A DNA stretch of 14,457 nt. Source: Candidatus Woesearchaeota archaeon (lineage in GTDB: Archaea; Nanobdellota; Nanobdellia; SCGC-AAA011-G17; GW2011-AR18). Numbering within the stretch: position 1 is the stretch's first letter; each line of letters opens with the position of its first letter. Under the pieces are notes generated by a model. The model had not been told where the DNA came from, made no database searches, and worked only from the letters and a program-made list of their open reading frames with translations. Shown one piece after another: positions 1 through 6,676 of the stretch. The position numbers and the translations under genes were made by a program. The stretch covers positions 1 through 14,457 of the forward strand of contig JAGVXZ010000027.1 of assembly GCA_018303515.1 (NCBI GenBank), written 5' to 3'.

Positions 1-543
1 TCTATACTGATTGAAAACTATTGCTTTTAATTCAGGATTAAGTTCTTTTTCTCGAATTATTAATTCCTTTAGTTTTATTAATTTTGGGTGTTGGTGATCT
101 TTTAATTGGTTTAATTTAAGATATGCTGAATGAAAATTTAAATCCTTTACTAAATTTTTTACTGATTTGACTTTTGTGGTTTCACTTTCGAGATAGAGTT
201 TTTGGAAATATATCAAAGTTGATTGTACTCCCTGTGTTTCTAATAATTCTTGTGCGTGTTGGACTTTGATGGCTTCAGCAACAATTGAAACACCTCTCAT
301 GATTCTAAAATCTTTTTCTCCTCTTGCCATCCTGGCTTGCATTGCTCCAAGCATGTTAAGTAATTCTTTTTTTGAGAATTCATTCTTTTTTGTTATGTTT
401 AATACTCTAATTTGTGAGAGTTTCGTTTCGTAACAATCAATCAAAAATTTTTGAATTTCTTTTAGTTCTTCGGGAAAATCTACCTTTATCCATTCAATCT
501 GAATTTCTTGTACATATTCCTTAACATCTTCGTCTTCTGTGGT
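1..543 (-). pseudogene. hef: Hef-family helicase, continuation in shifted frame, cut by window edge
   Basis: The minus strand stays open in the second frame from about 543 to position 1 and reads on from the broken helicase. It starts TTEDEDVKEYVQ, runs through the helical insertion between the two RecA lobes typical of Hef (HAQELLETQGVQ, then FQKLYLE), and ends at the window edge in AIVFNQYR, the start of the second helicase lobe (motif IV). Compared with known Hef proteins, about 17-20 residues expected between SPGS and the DEDVKEYV block are absent, and the missing DNA is not a multiple of three. The remaining second lobe and any C-terminal XPF-type nuclease lie outside the window. I call it a disrupted gene, with an assembly error as the alternative. 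Confidence 0.75.
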
Positions 544-1042
544 TTTCTGACCCTGGTGATGCAGTGAGACCGATTATCCGCGGATATTTCGAAATCTTAT
601 TGAATTGGTTTGCTATCCAAGTGTAATCATAATCTTTAACACATCTATGTGCTTCATCTAAAATTAGTAAAGAAAATTTTTTTAGATCAATTCTTGAATT
701 TATTATATCATTTGTAATTGTTTGTGGTGTACTAATTATTACTGTTGTATCTTTACTTGTTTTTTCTCTGTCTGTGGGAGTTACTTCACCTGTGAAAACA
801 GTAATATTTTCAATTGTTGTTGATTCCAAAAATTCTTTTTGAATCTGATTTGCTAAGGGTTTTGTTGGTGTGAGAAAAAGAATTTGAGAATTAGGGTAAA
901 GTTGTAATCTTGCAATTGTTGCAATAATTGCGGTTTTTGTTTTTCCCATTCCTGTAGGTAGTACAATTAATGTATTATTATTTTCACAAGTTTTTGCAAT
1001 TGTTTCTTGATATTTTCTTGGTTTAAAATTTTTAATCTGCAT
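521..1042 (-). CDS. hef: Hef-family DEAH helicase, N-terminal fragment (frame broken)
   Basis: This is the first RecA-like lobe of an archaeal Hef/FANCM-type superfamily 2 helicase, an enzyme that remodels stalled replication forks. The product opens with a Q-motif-like segment (KPRKYQ, residues 8-13), followed by Walker A PTGMGKT (residues 29-35), the STPQT motif, the DEAH box in LLILDEAHRC, and motif III as GLTASPGS near residues 158-165. After SPGSE the frame reads a short arginine-rich tail (HRRRRC) and stops, which no family member does. The rest of the protein continues in another frame directly downstream (positions 1-543). The ATG at 1042 lies about 37 bases from a TATA box. The break is either a true mutation or an assembly error; the family assignment is secure. 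Confidence 0.85.
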   Translation of the reverse strand: MQIKNFKPRKYQETIAKTCENNNTLIVLPTGMGKTKTAIIATIARLQLYPNSQILFLTPTKPLANQIQKEFLESTTIENITVFTGEVTPTDREKTSKDTTVIISTPQTITNDIINSRIDLKKFSLLILDEAHRCVKDYDYTWIANQFNKISKYPRIIGLTASPGSENHRRRRC

Positions 1043-1074
1043 TAGGGTAAGAATATTTCTTTAAGATTTAAAGA

Positions 1075-1082
1075 TTTATATA
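1075..1082 (-). promoter_or_regulatory. TATA box for the Hef helicase gene
   Basis: Read on the minus strand this is TATATAAA within TTTATATAAATC, a good archaeal box. Its centre is about 37 bases before the ATG at 1042, giving a leader of roughly ten bases. It abuts the T-rich 3' end of the upstream gene, so end and start signals lie side by side. Confidence 0.6.
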
Positions 1083-1094
1083 AAAAAAGAAAAA
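1082..1094 (-). terminator. Poly-T transcription end after the discoidin-like surface protein gene
   Basis: Immediately after the TAA at 1096-1098 the minus strand reads TTTTTCTTTTTTT. Archaeal RNA polymerase ends transcription at such T-rich tracts without a hairpin. The same 13-base tract follows the next gene upstream (near 2123-2136). Confidence 0.5.
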
Positions 1095-1095
1095 T

Positions 1096-2040
1096 TTAGT
1101 AAGGTGCTGATCTTACTATTGAATTATAATCACTTTCACAAATATATTTAGATTCATATATGAAAATTTCACCAATTGCTAAATGAGTTATTGGTTCTTT
1201 CCATGTATTTAGTACAAGTACTCTTACCCATTTTGCTGATACTGGATCAAAGAATGTATCTAGTGATTCTTTTTGTGAATTTATTAAAATATTCCTATTT
1301 CCTATTTCTACAGGAATCCAATGACCATTCTGTCCATCTGTGGAATCGATTGAAACTTCAAGACTAATCTCTCTTATATTAAATAAGTCATTACCGCCTT
1401 TTTGGAATATCCTTAGTTGGTTGATAATATATTCTTTTTCAAGTTCAACAGCAACAAATTGTGGAAGTGATAATCCATCTTTGTTTATACACATCCATAC
1501 ATATTGTGATAATTCTCTTTTTCCATCAAATGCTTTTTCTGGTCCACTTCCTTCAATGCTACAACTTGAAGCATAGTTTACTGCTCTATCGGTTAAATCT
1601 ATCCCATTATTTCCTTGGTATGAACCTCTTAAATGTCCGCAGTATACTCCCTTTGAAAATGTAAGGGTAACTTCCTTACATTCTGATTCAATACATGAAT
1701 ATCCTTCATTACATTTAATATCATTTGGACATGAAGAACATGTTTCTCCAAGATCAGCCTTCTCATTACCACATCTGTCTGTTGTTGGTACTGAGACCTT
1801 CGGTTTTATTATTTTTTTTACTTTTGTTAATTCTTTTTTTTCAAAAATTTCTTTAACATTTTCTTCTAGTGCAGGCTCTTCTTGAGTTTGTAAATTTTCA
1901 CTTTCAACTGAAAAATCTTTATTTTTTTGTGAATTTATATAACCTGCATAGATCCCTCCAAGAATGATGATCGCAATTAATATAATAAGAACTGTGATAA
2001 GCTGATTTGAATTTTGTTTATTCTTCCTCTTTTTTGCCAT
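1096..2040 (-). CDS. Membrane-anchored surface protein with Cys-rich motif and discoidin-like (F5/8 type C) domain
   Basis: The 314-residue product has a lysine-rich N-terminus (MAKKRKNK), one hydrophobic segment at about residues 14-35, and a long charged linker to about residue 88. The outward part then begins with a cysteine cluster (C90, C101, C104, C110, C116, C121) of the CGNxxxDxGETCxxCP type, often seen in exported proteins of DPANN archaea. Residues 145-297 resemble a discoidin/F5-8C beta sandwich: PEKAFDG, a VAVEL strand, KWVRVLVL and a closing IGEIFIYES. Such domains usually bind sugars or other surface ligands. Further cysteines at 134, 160, 184 and 301 suggest disulfides. Topology is inferred as N-terminus inside and domain outside. 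The start is fixed by a strong Shine-Dalgarno site, unlike neighbouring genes. The ligand is unknown. Confidence 0.75.
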   Translation of the reverse strand: MAKKRKNKQNSNQLITVLIILIAIIILGGIYAGYINSQKNKDFSVESENLQTQEEPALEENVKEIFEKKELTKVKKIIKPKVSVPTTDRCGNEKADLGETCSSCPNDIKCNEGYSCIESECKEVTLTFSKGVYCGHLRGSYQGNNGIDLTDRAVNYASSCSIEGSGPEKAFDGKRELSQYVWMCINKDGLSLPQFVAVELEKEYIINQLRIFQKGGNDLFNIREISLEVSIDSTDGQNGHWIPVEIGNRNILINSQKESLDTFFDPVSAKWVRVLVLNTWKEPITHLAIGEIFIYESKYICESDYNSIVRSAPY

Positions 2041-2048
2041 AACAATTC

Positions 2049-2054
2049 CACCTC
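2049..2054 (-). promoter_or_regulatory. Strong Shine-Dalgarno site of the surface protein gene
   Basis: The minus strand reads GAGGTG eight bases before the ATG at 2040, an exact match to the core anti-Shine-Dalgarno complement. It is the clearest such site in the window; most other first genes appear leaderless. Confidence 0.7.
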
Positions 2055-2080
2055 TTTGAATTTTATTTCTTATTTCTTTC

Positions 2081-2089
2081 TATTTAAAT
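2081..2089 (-). promoter_or_regulatory. TATA box for the surface protein gene
   Basis: The minus strand reads ATTTAAATA about 45 bases before the ATG at 2040. Transcription would start near 2060, leaving a leader of about 20 bases that contains the Shine-Dalgarno site. Confidence 0.55.
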
Positions 2090-2122
2090 GTTTCTCTCTA
2101 AATTTAATTAAAAATTAATTTG

Positions 2123-2136
2123 AAAAAAAGAAAAAT
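2123..2136 (-). terminator. Poly-T transcription end after the winged-helix gene
   Basis: Just after the stop codon at 2138-2140 the minus strand reads TTTTTCTTTTTTT, identical to the tract behind the next gene. No hairpin is visible, as is usual for archaeal intrinsic termination. The exact edges may be off by one base. Confidence 0.45.
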
Positions 2137-2137
2137 T

Positions 2138-2410
2138 TTAGAGAAGTTCTCTTATTTTTTCAATATATTCGGCAACATCGTTCCCTTTTTGTGTTAATTC
2201 TATTGTTTTGATTCTGCCGTGTTTTTGAAATGATACTAACTTTGCTTTTTCCATCTCTTGTAAAATCTTTACTGCGTGAGAATATGTACAGTCAACTTCT
2301 TTTGCTAAAACTGAACCGTATCTATTCTTTAAGTTTGATCTTAGTGCTACTAATATCATAGCAGGTTTTCTTCTAAAAAATACTTCAAAAATTTCTTTTT
2401 TCTTTACCAA
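2138..2410 (-). CDS. Small winged-helix DNA-binding regulator
   Basis: The 90-residue protein looks like a stand-alone winged helix-turn-helix of the MarR/ArsR-like type. A first helix (KKKEIFEVFFRRKPAMILVAL) leads to a helix-turn-helix in which LAKEVDCTYSHAVKILQEME supplies the recognition helix (about residues 34-54). A wing follows (LVSFQKHGRIKTIELT), then a C-terminal helix suited to dimer formation (GNDVAEYIEKIREL). No metal or ligand site is obvious. The start is taken as TTG at 2410 because an in-frame TAA lies two codons upstream and the next ATG (residue 18) would cut into the first helix. It is divergent from the TRASH-like gene, with about 146 bases between, so it may regulate itself or that neighbour (inference). 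Confidence 0.75.
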   Translation of the reverse strand: MVKKKEIFEVFFRRKPAMILVALRSNLKNRYGSVLAKEVDCTYSHAVKILQEMEKAKLVSFQKHGRIKTIELTQKGNDVAEYIEKIRELL

Positions 2411-2442
2411 ATTTTACCCCCCCGGACTAGTATTTCACCCCT
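2411..2442 (-). promoter_or_regulatory. Leader of the winged-helix gene with G7 tract before a TTG start
   Basis: A run of seven G on the minus strand (2417-2423) sits six bases before the TTG start. It could pair with the anti-Shine-Dalgarno CCUCC using one wobble pair. The leader of about 30 bases is inferred from the TATA box at 2464-2473. This stretch is clearly more GC-rich than its surroundings. Confidence 0.4.
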
Positions 2443-2463
2443 CAATGAATGGGTAAAGATCTG

Positions 2464-2473
2464 TATATTTAAA
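2464..2473 (-). promoter_or_regulatory. TATA box for the winged-helix gene
   Basis: The minus strand reads TTTAAATATA. Its centre is about 58 bases from the TTG start at 2410, so transcription would start near 2442. The imperfect palindrome ACCCCTCAATGAATGGGT lies across that inferred start and could be an operator. Confidence 0.5.
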
Positions 2474-2524
2474 GGTTTGCTTTTGAGTATATATATTACA
2501 GTTTATGTATTGTTTTTTGGAAAG

Positions 2525-2532
2525 ATTTATAT
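2525..2532 (+). promoter_or_regulatory. TATA box for the TRASH-like protein gene
   Basis: ATTTATAT is centred about 28 bases before the ATG at 2557, the spacing expected if the transcript begins at the start codon itself. This is the main reason for preferring 2557 over the in-frame TTG at 2539. Confidence 0.6.
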
Positions 2533-2556
2533 CCAAATTTGTTTAAACCATTGTTA

Positions 2557-2847
2557 ATGGTTAAAGAGCATAAAGATTTATTTCATGAACATGATGATAT
2601 GGAAGAAGGGGATTTTGATCCTGATGTTTATTCTGATGAGGGATTGGAGGAACTGGAAGAGAGCGATGAAATTGATGAACTTGAAGAAGGATTTATGGAA
2701 GGATATTCTCATGGTAGTGAATTAGTTAATTGTTCTGAGTGTGGGAAGACTTTAATTGGGGACAAATTTATTGAAGAAGAGTTTGATGGAAAAGTGTTTA
2801 GATTTTGTGGTAAATTATGTGCAATGAGGTATGAAGAAAAACATTAG
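2557..2847 (+). CDS. Acidic protein with TRASH-like zinc domain
   Basis: The 96-residue product has two parts. Residues about 11-47 are extremely acidic (for example EELEESDEIDELEE) and probably disordered. Residues 57-96 form a compact cysteine domain with C59, C62, C84 and C88: C-x2-C, then 21 residues, then C-x3-C, ending CAMRYEEKH. The second half fits the TRASH consensus C-x19-22-C-x3-C, a treble-clef zinc or metal-binding fold found in archaeal metal sensors and some ribosomal proteins. There is no DNA-binding domain attached, so a role as a regulator by itself is not supported. The acidic part could mimic nucleic acid or contact basic proteins (inference). The ATG at 2557 matches a leaderless start; TTG at 2539 would add six residues. 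Confidence 0.7.
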   Translation: MVKEHKDLFHEHDDMEEGDFDPDVYSDEGLEELEESDEIDELEEGFMEGYSHGSELVNCSECGKTLIGDKFIEEEFDGKVFRFCGKLCAMRYEEKH

Positions 2848-2889
2848 TTTCTGAATACCTAAATTTTTTTGAAGCTTTTAGCGGAACTC

Positions 2890-2899
2890 TTTTAAATTT
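2890..2899 (+). promoter_or_regulatory. TATA box for the metallophosphoesterase gene
   Basis: The box TTTTAAATTT is centred about 25 bases before the ATG at 2919, consistent with a leaderless transcript separate from the gene before it. Confidence 0.5.
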
Positions 2900-2918
2900 T
2901 CTTGTTATTAATTAAAAG

Positions 2919-3530
2919 ATGGTAAGGGTATTAGCTGCTGGGGATTTTCATGGAAATAGTATTTTTGCTAGGCAGTTAGCTGATAAGGCTGTAAAGGAAA
3001 ATGTTGAACTTATTCTTTTATGTGGTGATATTGTTGAATCTCAAGGCGAGCATAAAATTGGAATTATTGCCCCCTTTGTTGATGCTGGGAAAAAAGTATT
3101 ATTGGTTACTGGAAATCATGATGGGTTTGTTACTGGAGATTTGTTAGCTGAAATTTATGGTATTAAACATGTACATGGTCAGGCTTTACGTTATGGTGAT
3201 GTTGGGATTGTGGGTTGTTCTGGTGCTAATTGTGGATGGGATGCTTTAGAAGAAGAGGAGATATTTTCTACTTTAAGGAATGGTACTAAAAAAATAAGTT
3301 ATCTTAGTAAAAAAATATTTATGACTCATATCTTTCCAAAAGATTCTTTAATGGATAAAATGAGTCATTCTGCTTTACCTGGAAGCACAGGGTTGTTAAA
3401 AGCTATAAAAGAATTGAAACCTGATATATTATTTTGTAGTCATGCACATGAGGCTGAAGGTGTGGAAGAAATTATTGGAAATACGAGGGTAATATGTGTT
3501 GGTAGGCAAGGTAAGGTTCTCGATATTTAG
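2919..3530 (+). CDS. Calcineurin-like metallophosphoesterase
   Basis: The 203-residue protein carries the full set of dinuclear-metal motifs of the calcineurin-like phosphoesterase fold, in order: GDFHG (D9, H11), LLCGDIV (D37), GNHD (N66, H67), MTH (H137) and SHAHEAEG (H175, H177). It has no signal peptide or extra domain, so it is a cytoplasmic, minimal enzyme. Length and order resemble the archaeal YfcE/MJ0936-like phosphodiesterases, but the substrate (phosphodiester, nucleotide or phosphoprotein) cannot be read from sequence. It has its own TATA box and is followed by a 165-base gap before the topoisomerase gene, so there is no evidence for an operon. The family is certain, the substrate is not. 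Confidence 0.88.
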   Translation: MVRVLAAGDFHGNSIFARQLADKAVKENVELILLCGDIVESQGEHKIGIIAPFVDAGKKVLLVTGNHDGFVTGDLLAEIYGIKHVHGQALRYGDVGIVGCSGANCGWDALEEEEIFSTLRNGTKKISYLSKKIFMTHIFPKDSLMDKMSHSALPGSTGLLKAIKELKPDILFCSHAHEAEGVEEIIGNTRVICVGRQGKVLDI

Positions 3531-3660
3531 TGTCAACACTTTAAATTTTAAGTTATCTGAATTTTTAATTTTCATGAAGGGTTTTTATTGTTTCTAGTAA
3601 AATTAGAACCCAATTTTAGAACTTTTTCTTGAAATTCATTATTTTCCTCTTTACCTACAC

Positions 3661-3672
3661 TTTTAAATATAT
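3661..3672 (+). promoter_or_regulatory. TATA box for the topoisomerase gene
   Basis: TTTTAAATATAT is centred about 30 bases before the ATG at 3696. This favours 3696 over the in-frame ATG at 3705, which would give MIIAEKPS as the N-terminus. Confidence 0.55.
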
Positions 3673-3695
3673 TTTCTTTCACAACTATTTTTTAT

Positions 3696-5906
3696 ATGGT
3701 AGAAATGATAATTGCTGAAAAGCCATCTGTATCAGAAAAAATAGCTAAGGCTTTAGCTGGAAAGGAGATTAAAAAATATAAAGTAGGAAAGGTATCTTAT
3801 TATGAATTAAAGTATAAAGGAAAGAAAATATTTGTCGTTTCTGCGGTGGGTCATCTATTTACTGTGACTGAAAAAAATAAGAAAGGTTGGGCTTATCCAA
3901 TATTTGATGTTGAATGGAAACCCTCATTCAAAGTTAGAAAAGATGCATTATATACAAAAGAGTATTATGATGTAATTGAAAAAGTAGCTAAACAGTCTGA
4001 CTCTTTTGTAATTGGATGTGATTATGATATTGAAGGGGAAGTAATCGCTAATAGGGTTTTGAAATTTATTTGTGGAAAAACAGATGCGAAAAGAATGAAA
4101 TTCTCTACTACAACTGCTGAGGATCTACTTGAAGCTTATGATAATGCTGCAATTAAAACTGATAAGAAAATGGCTGAGGCTGGAGTGACTCGTCATGTAA
4201 TGGATTGGTATTGGGGAATTAATTTATCCAGAGCTTTAACTTTAGCAATTAAAAATTCAGAAGGTGGATTTAAAATTTTAAGTTCTGGGCGTGTTCAAGG
4301 TCCCACATTAAGAATTCTTTATGATAAAGAAAAAGAAATTATTAAGTTTATTTCTAAACCCTATTGGGAATTAAATTTCGAAGGTGAACATAAGAATAAT
4401 AGTTTAGTGGGTAAGCATAAAGAAGATAAATTTTGGGATGAGAAATTAGCAAAGAAAGCTTATGGTAATGTAATAAATGAAAAAAAAGCTGAAGTTATTG
4501 ATGTTAATACTTCACAAGTAAAACAAAATCCTCCATTCCCATTTGATTTAACTTCTTTACAAACTGATGCACACTCTATTTTGGGATTAAATCCGAAAAG
4601 GACAATGGAGATTGCACAAGATCTTTATACTAAGTCTTATATTTCATATCCAAGAACTTCTTCACAAAAATTACCTTTTAAAATAGGATTCGAGAAAATC
4701 TTGAAGGGTTTGAGTAAAACTTTTCCAAATCAAACTAAAATTCTTCTTTCTAAAACTAAATTGATACCTAATGAAGGGCCTAAACAAGATTCGGCACATC
4801 CAGCTATTTATCCTACAGGAATGGTTCCTAAAACTATTTCTGGAAAAAATAAAGATTTGTATGAATTAATTTGCCATCGGTTTTTTGCTTGTTTTGGAGA
4901 TCCAGCAACAAGAGAAACTATGAAAATAGTTTATGATATTAATAAAGAATTGTTTATTGGTTCTGGGACAAGGACTGTTAAGAAGGGGTGGCACATATTA
5001 TATGGGAGATTTTTGAGATTAAAGGATGAGGAACTTCCTGAACTTGTTAAAGGTGATGTGGTTAAAGTAAAAAAGATAAACTTTGAAACTAAAGAAACTC
5101 AACCTCCAAAAAGATATACCCAAGCTTCAATAATTAAAGAACTTGAGAAAAAAGGATTGGGAACTAAGGCGACAAGAGCAACAATCGTTGATAGTTTATT
5201 TGGTAGAAATTATGTTGAAGAAAAGTCAATGATGGTAACAGAATTAGGAATGAGAACTTGTGAGACTTTATTAAAATATTGTCCTGAAATTTTAGATGAA
5301 GAATTAACAAGAAATTTTGAAGATGAAATGAACCATATTCTTGATGGAAAGAAAAAAGGTATTATCATTGAAGCAGAAGCTCAAAAATTTTTAACTAAAG
5401 CTCTTAAACATTTTAAAGAAAATGAAATTAAAATTGGTAAAAAATTAGGTGTGGCTTACAAAGAAACATTAGATAAACAAAGTTATGTTGGAGAATGTAT
5501 AAAATGTAAGAAAGGTGCTTTACGTATAAGAAAAGGTAAATTTGGATTTTTTATCTCCTGCGATAGATATGAGGAAGGATGTGATGCAACATTTAAGTTA
5601 CCTTCAAGTGGGTTGATTCGTCCTGTACCTGGAAAATTATGTGATGAATGTAAACATCCTAAAGTATTGTTGATTAAAGTGAGATCAAGACCAAATGAGA
5701 CCTGTATTAATTTAGAATGTCCTACAAAAGTTATTGATCCAAAAATACTTAAAGAAAAAAGAAAATGCCCTAAGTGTAGTACTGAGTTAATAATTAGAAA
5801 GTCACTTAATGGTGCTTTCTTTGCTTGTCCTTCTTTTCCTAAATGCAGGCACATAGAAGCTCTTGTTCCAAAAGAACCTAAAGTTCTTAAGAAAAAAACG
5901 AAATAA
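3696..5906 (+). CDS. topA: DNA topoisomerase IA (archaeal type)
   Basis: The 736-residue protein is a complete type IA topoisomerase, which relaxes negative supercoils or decatenates DNA by passing strands through a transient single-strand break. A TOPRIM domain opens the protein (IIAEKPSVS with E8; acidic triad in DYDIEGE, D109, D111, E113). The catalytic tyrosine is Y318 in SYISYPRTSS, with R320 nearby, and the conserved SAHPAIYPTG block follows near 365-375. The C-terminus holds three four-cysteine zinc ribbons: C601/604/622/629, C649/652/670/675 and C691/694/711/717. It ends in a lysine-rich tail. No reverse-gyrase helicase is fused, so nothing here suggests a hyperthermophile. It converges on radB with two bases between the stop codons. 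Confidence 0.95.
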   Translation: MVEMIIAEKPSVSEKIAKALAGKEIKKYKVGKVSYYELKYKGKKIFVVSAVGHLFTVTEKNKKGWAYPIFDVEWKPSFKVRKDALYTKEYYDVIEKVAKQSDSFVIGCDYDIEGEVIANRVLKFICGKTDAKRMKFSTTTAEDLLEAYDNAAIKTDKKMAEAGVTRHVMDWYWGINLSRALTLAIKNSEGGFKILSSGRVQGPTLRILYDKEKEIIKFISKPYWELNFEGEHKNNSLVGKHKEDKFWDEKLAKKAYGNVINEKKAEVIDVNTSQVKQNPPFPFDLTSLQTDAHSILGLNPKRTMEIAQDLYTKSYISYPRTSSQKLPFKIGFEKILKGLSKTFPNQTKILLSKTKLIPNEGPKQDSAHPAIYPTGMVPKTISGKNKDLYELICHRFFACFGDPATRETMKIVYDINKELFIGSGTRTVKKGWHILYGRFLRLKDEELPELVKGDVVKVKKINFETKETQPPKRYTQASIIKELEKKGLGTKATRATIVDSLFGRNYVEEKSMMVTELGMRTCETLLKYCPEILDEELTRNFEDEMNHILDGKKKGIIIEAEAQKFLTKALKHFKENEIKIGKKLGVAYKETLDKQSYVGECIKCKKGALRIRKGKFGFFISCDRYEEGCDATFKLPSSGLIRPVPGKLCDECKHPKVLLIKVRSRPNETCINLECPTKVIDPKILKEKRKCPKCSTELIIRKSLNGAFFACPSFPKCRHIEALVPKEPKVLKKKTK

Positions 5907-5908
5907 TT

Positions 5909-6520
5909 TCACGATTTGATTATACCCTCTTCTTCAATTTTGAAATCAAACTCTTTTTTGTTATGTACTAATATTCTTTTGGAATTCTTTTCTAATTTTA
6001 TAATATTTTTAGAAAAATTAGTTATTATATTTCTTGATACTGGAATTGTTTCCCCCTCCATATCCGTGTAAACCTGATTTATAATTATTATGGGAATATT
6101 CGTATTATTGATCTCTTTTAGTTTTGTCAATTGTTTAATTAAAGATTCGTTTGCTTTAGTTTTATTTTTTTCTTTCCTATAAAAATTTCCAATTGTATCT
6201 ATAATAATTAAAGATGCTTTTTTTGGTAAGTTTAGAATTATTTTTTCTTGTTCTTCCCATGAATTTGGTTTTAGTACAATTATATTTTTCAGATAATCAT
6301 TTATTTTATGATTAAGTTGTTTTAATCTTTCTAATGAGAAACCATTTTCTGTATCAATGTAGATTACCTTTTTATTATATTTTGTTTGCCCTTGTATTGC
6401 TAGTAATGCTAAAGTTGTTTTTCCTGTACTTGGTTTTCCATAAATCAAAGTTAATTGATTACTTGGGTACCCGTGAAGAATTTCATTAAGAAATTCTGAT
6501 CCAGTAGTTATCCTATGCAT
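5909..6520 (-). CDS. radB: RadB-like RecA-family recombination ATPase
   Basis: The 203-residue product is a single RecA-fold ATPase without the N-terminal helix-hairpin-helix domain of RadA, which is the architecture of the archaeal paralogue RadB. It starts directly with RITTGSEFLNEIL. Visible motifs are Walker A GKPSTGKTT (residues 28-36), an IDTE strand (55-58), Walker B LIIID (D108), and an INQVYTD segment equivalent to the L1-region strand of recombinases. RadB assists RadA in homologous recombination. Its genome neighbours here, a type IA topoisomerase and (further off) FEN1 and Hef, fit that role. The ATG at 6520 lies about 25 bases from a TATA box. A KaiC/GvpD-like RecA ATPase is the alternative, but size and start favour RadB. 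Confidence 0.85.
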   Translation of the reverse strand: MHRITTGSEFLNEILHGYPSNQLTLIYGKPSTGKTTLALLAIQGQTKYNKKVIYIDTENGFSLERLKQLNHKINDYLKNIIVLKPNSWEEQEKIILNLPKKASLIIIDTIGNFYRKEKNKTKANESLIKQLTKLKEINNTNIPIIIINQVYTDMEGETIPVSRNIITNFSKNIIKLEKNSKRILVHNKKEFDFKIEEEGIIKS

Positions 6521-6540
6521 GCTATTTTGAATTTTTTGGG

Positions 6541-6550
6541 GTTTATATGT
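6541..6550 (-). promoter_or_regulatory. TATA box for radB
   Basis: The minus strand reads ACATATAAAC, centred about 25 bases before the ATG at 6520. This predicts a leaderless radB transcript. Confidence 0.5.
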
Positions 6551-6640
6551 ATTGTCTGAATTGTTTCGAAAAAAAATCCTTTAAATTTTTATTTTTTACA
6601 CTTAATATTTTTCTCTTAATTCTCTGTCGTATAAAGGAAA

Positions 6641-6650
6641 GGTTTATATA
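6641..6650 (+). promoter_or_regulatory. TATA box for the AbrB-like/cdc48 operon
   Basis: GGTTTATATA is centred about 31 bases before the ATG at 6677 and only 22 before the in-frame GTG at 6668. That makes the ATG the better start. It is a strong box and should drive both genes. Confidence 0.6.
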
Positions 6651-6676
6651 ATTCGTGTATCTTATTTGTGTATACA

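Noticed and set aside
2539..2541. TTG start of the TRASH-like protein gene
   Set aside because: It lies only about 10 bases from the TATA box, which would place it upstream of the expected transcription start; the ATG at 2557 fits.
3577..3612. Possible hairpin (GGGTT and AACCC, plus TTCTA and TAGAA) in the gap before topA, considered as a small RNA
   Set aside because: The stems are about five pairs, compete with each other and are mostly A-T; no promoter or T tract frames them.
5483..5854. Minus-strand open frame opposite the zinc ribbons of the topoisomerase
   Set aside because: It lies wholly within the certain topA gene and has no recognisable domain.
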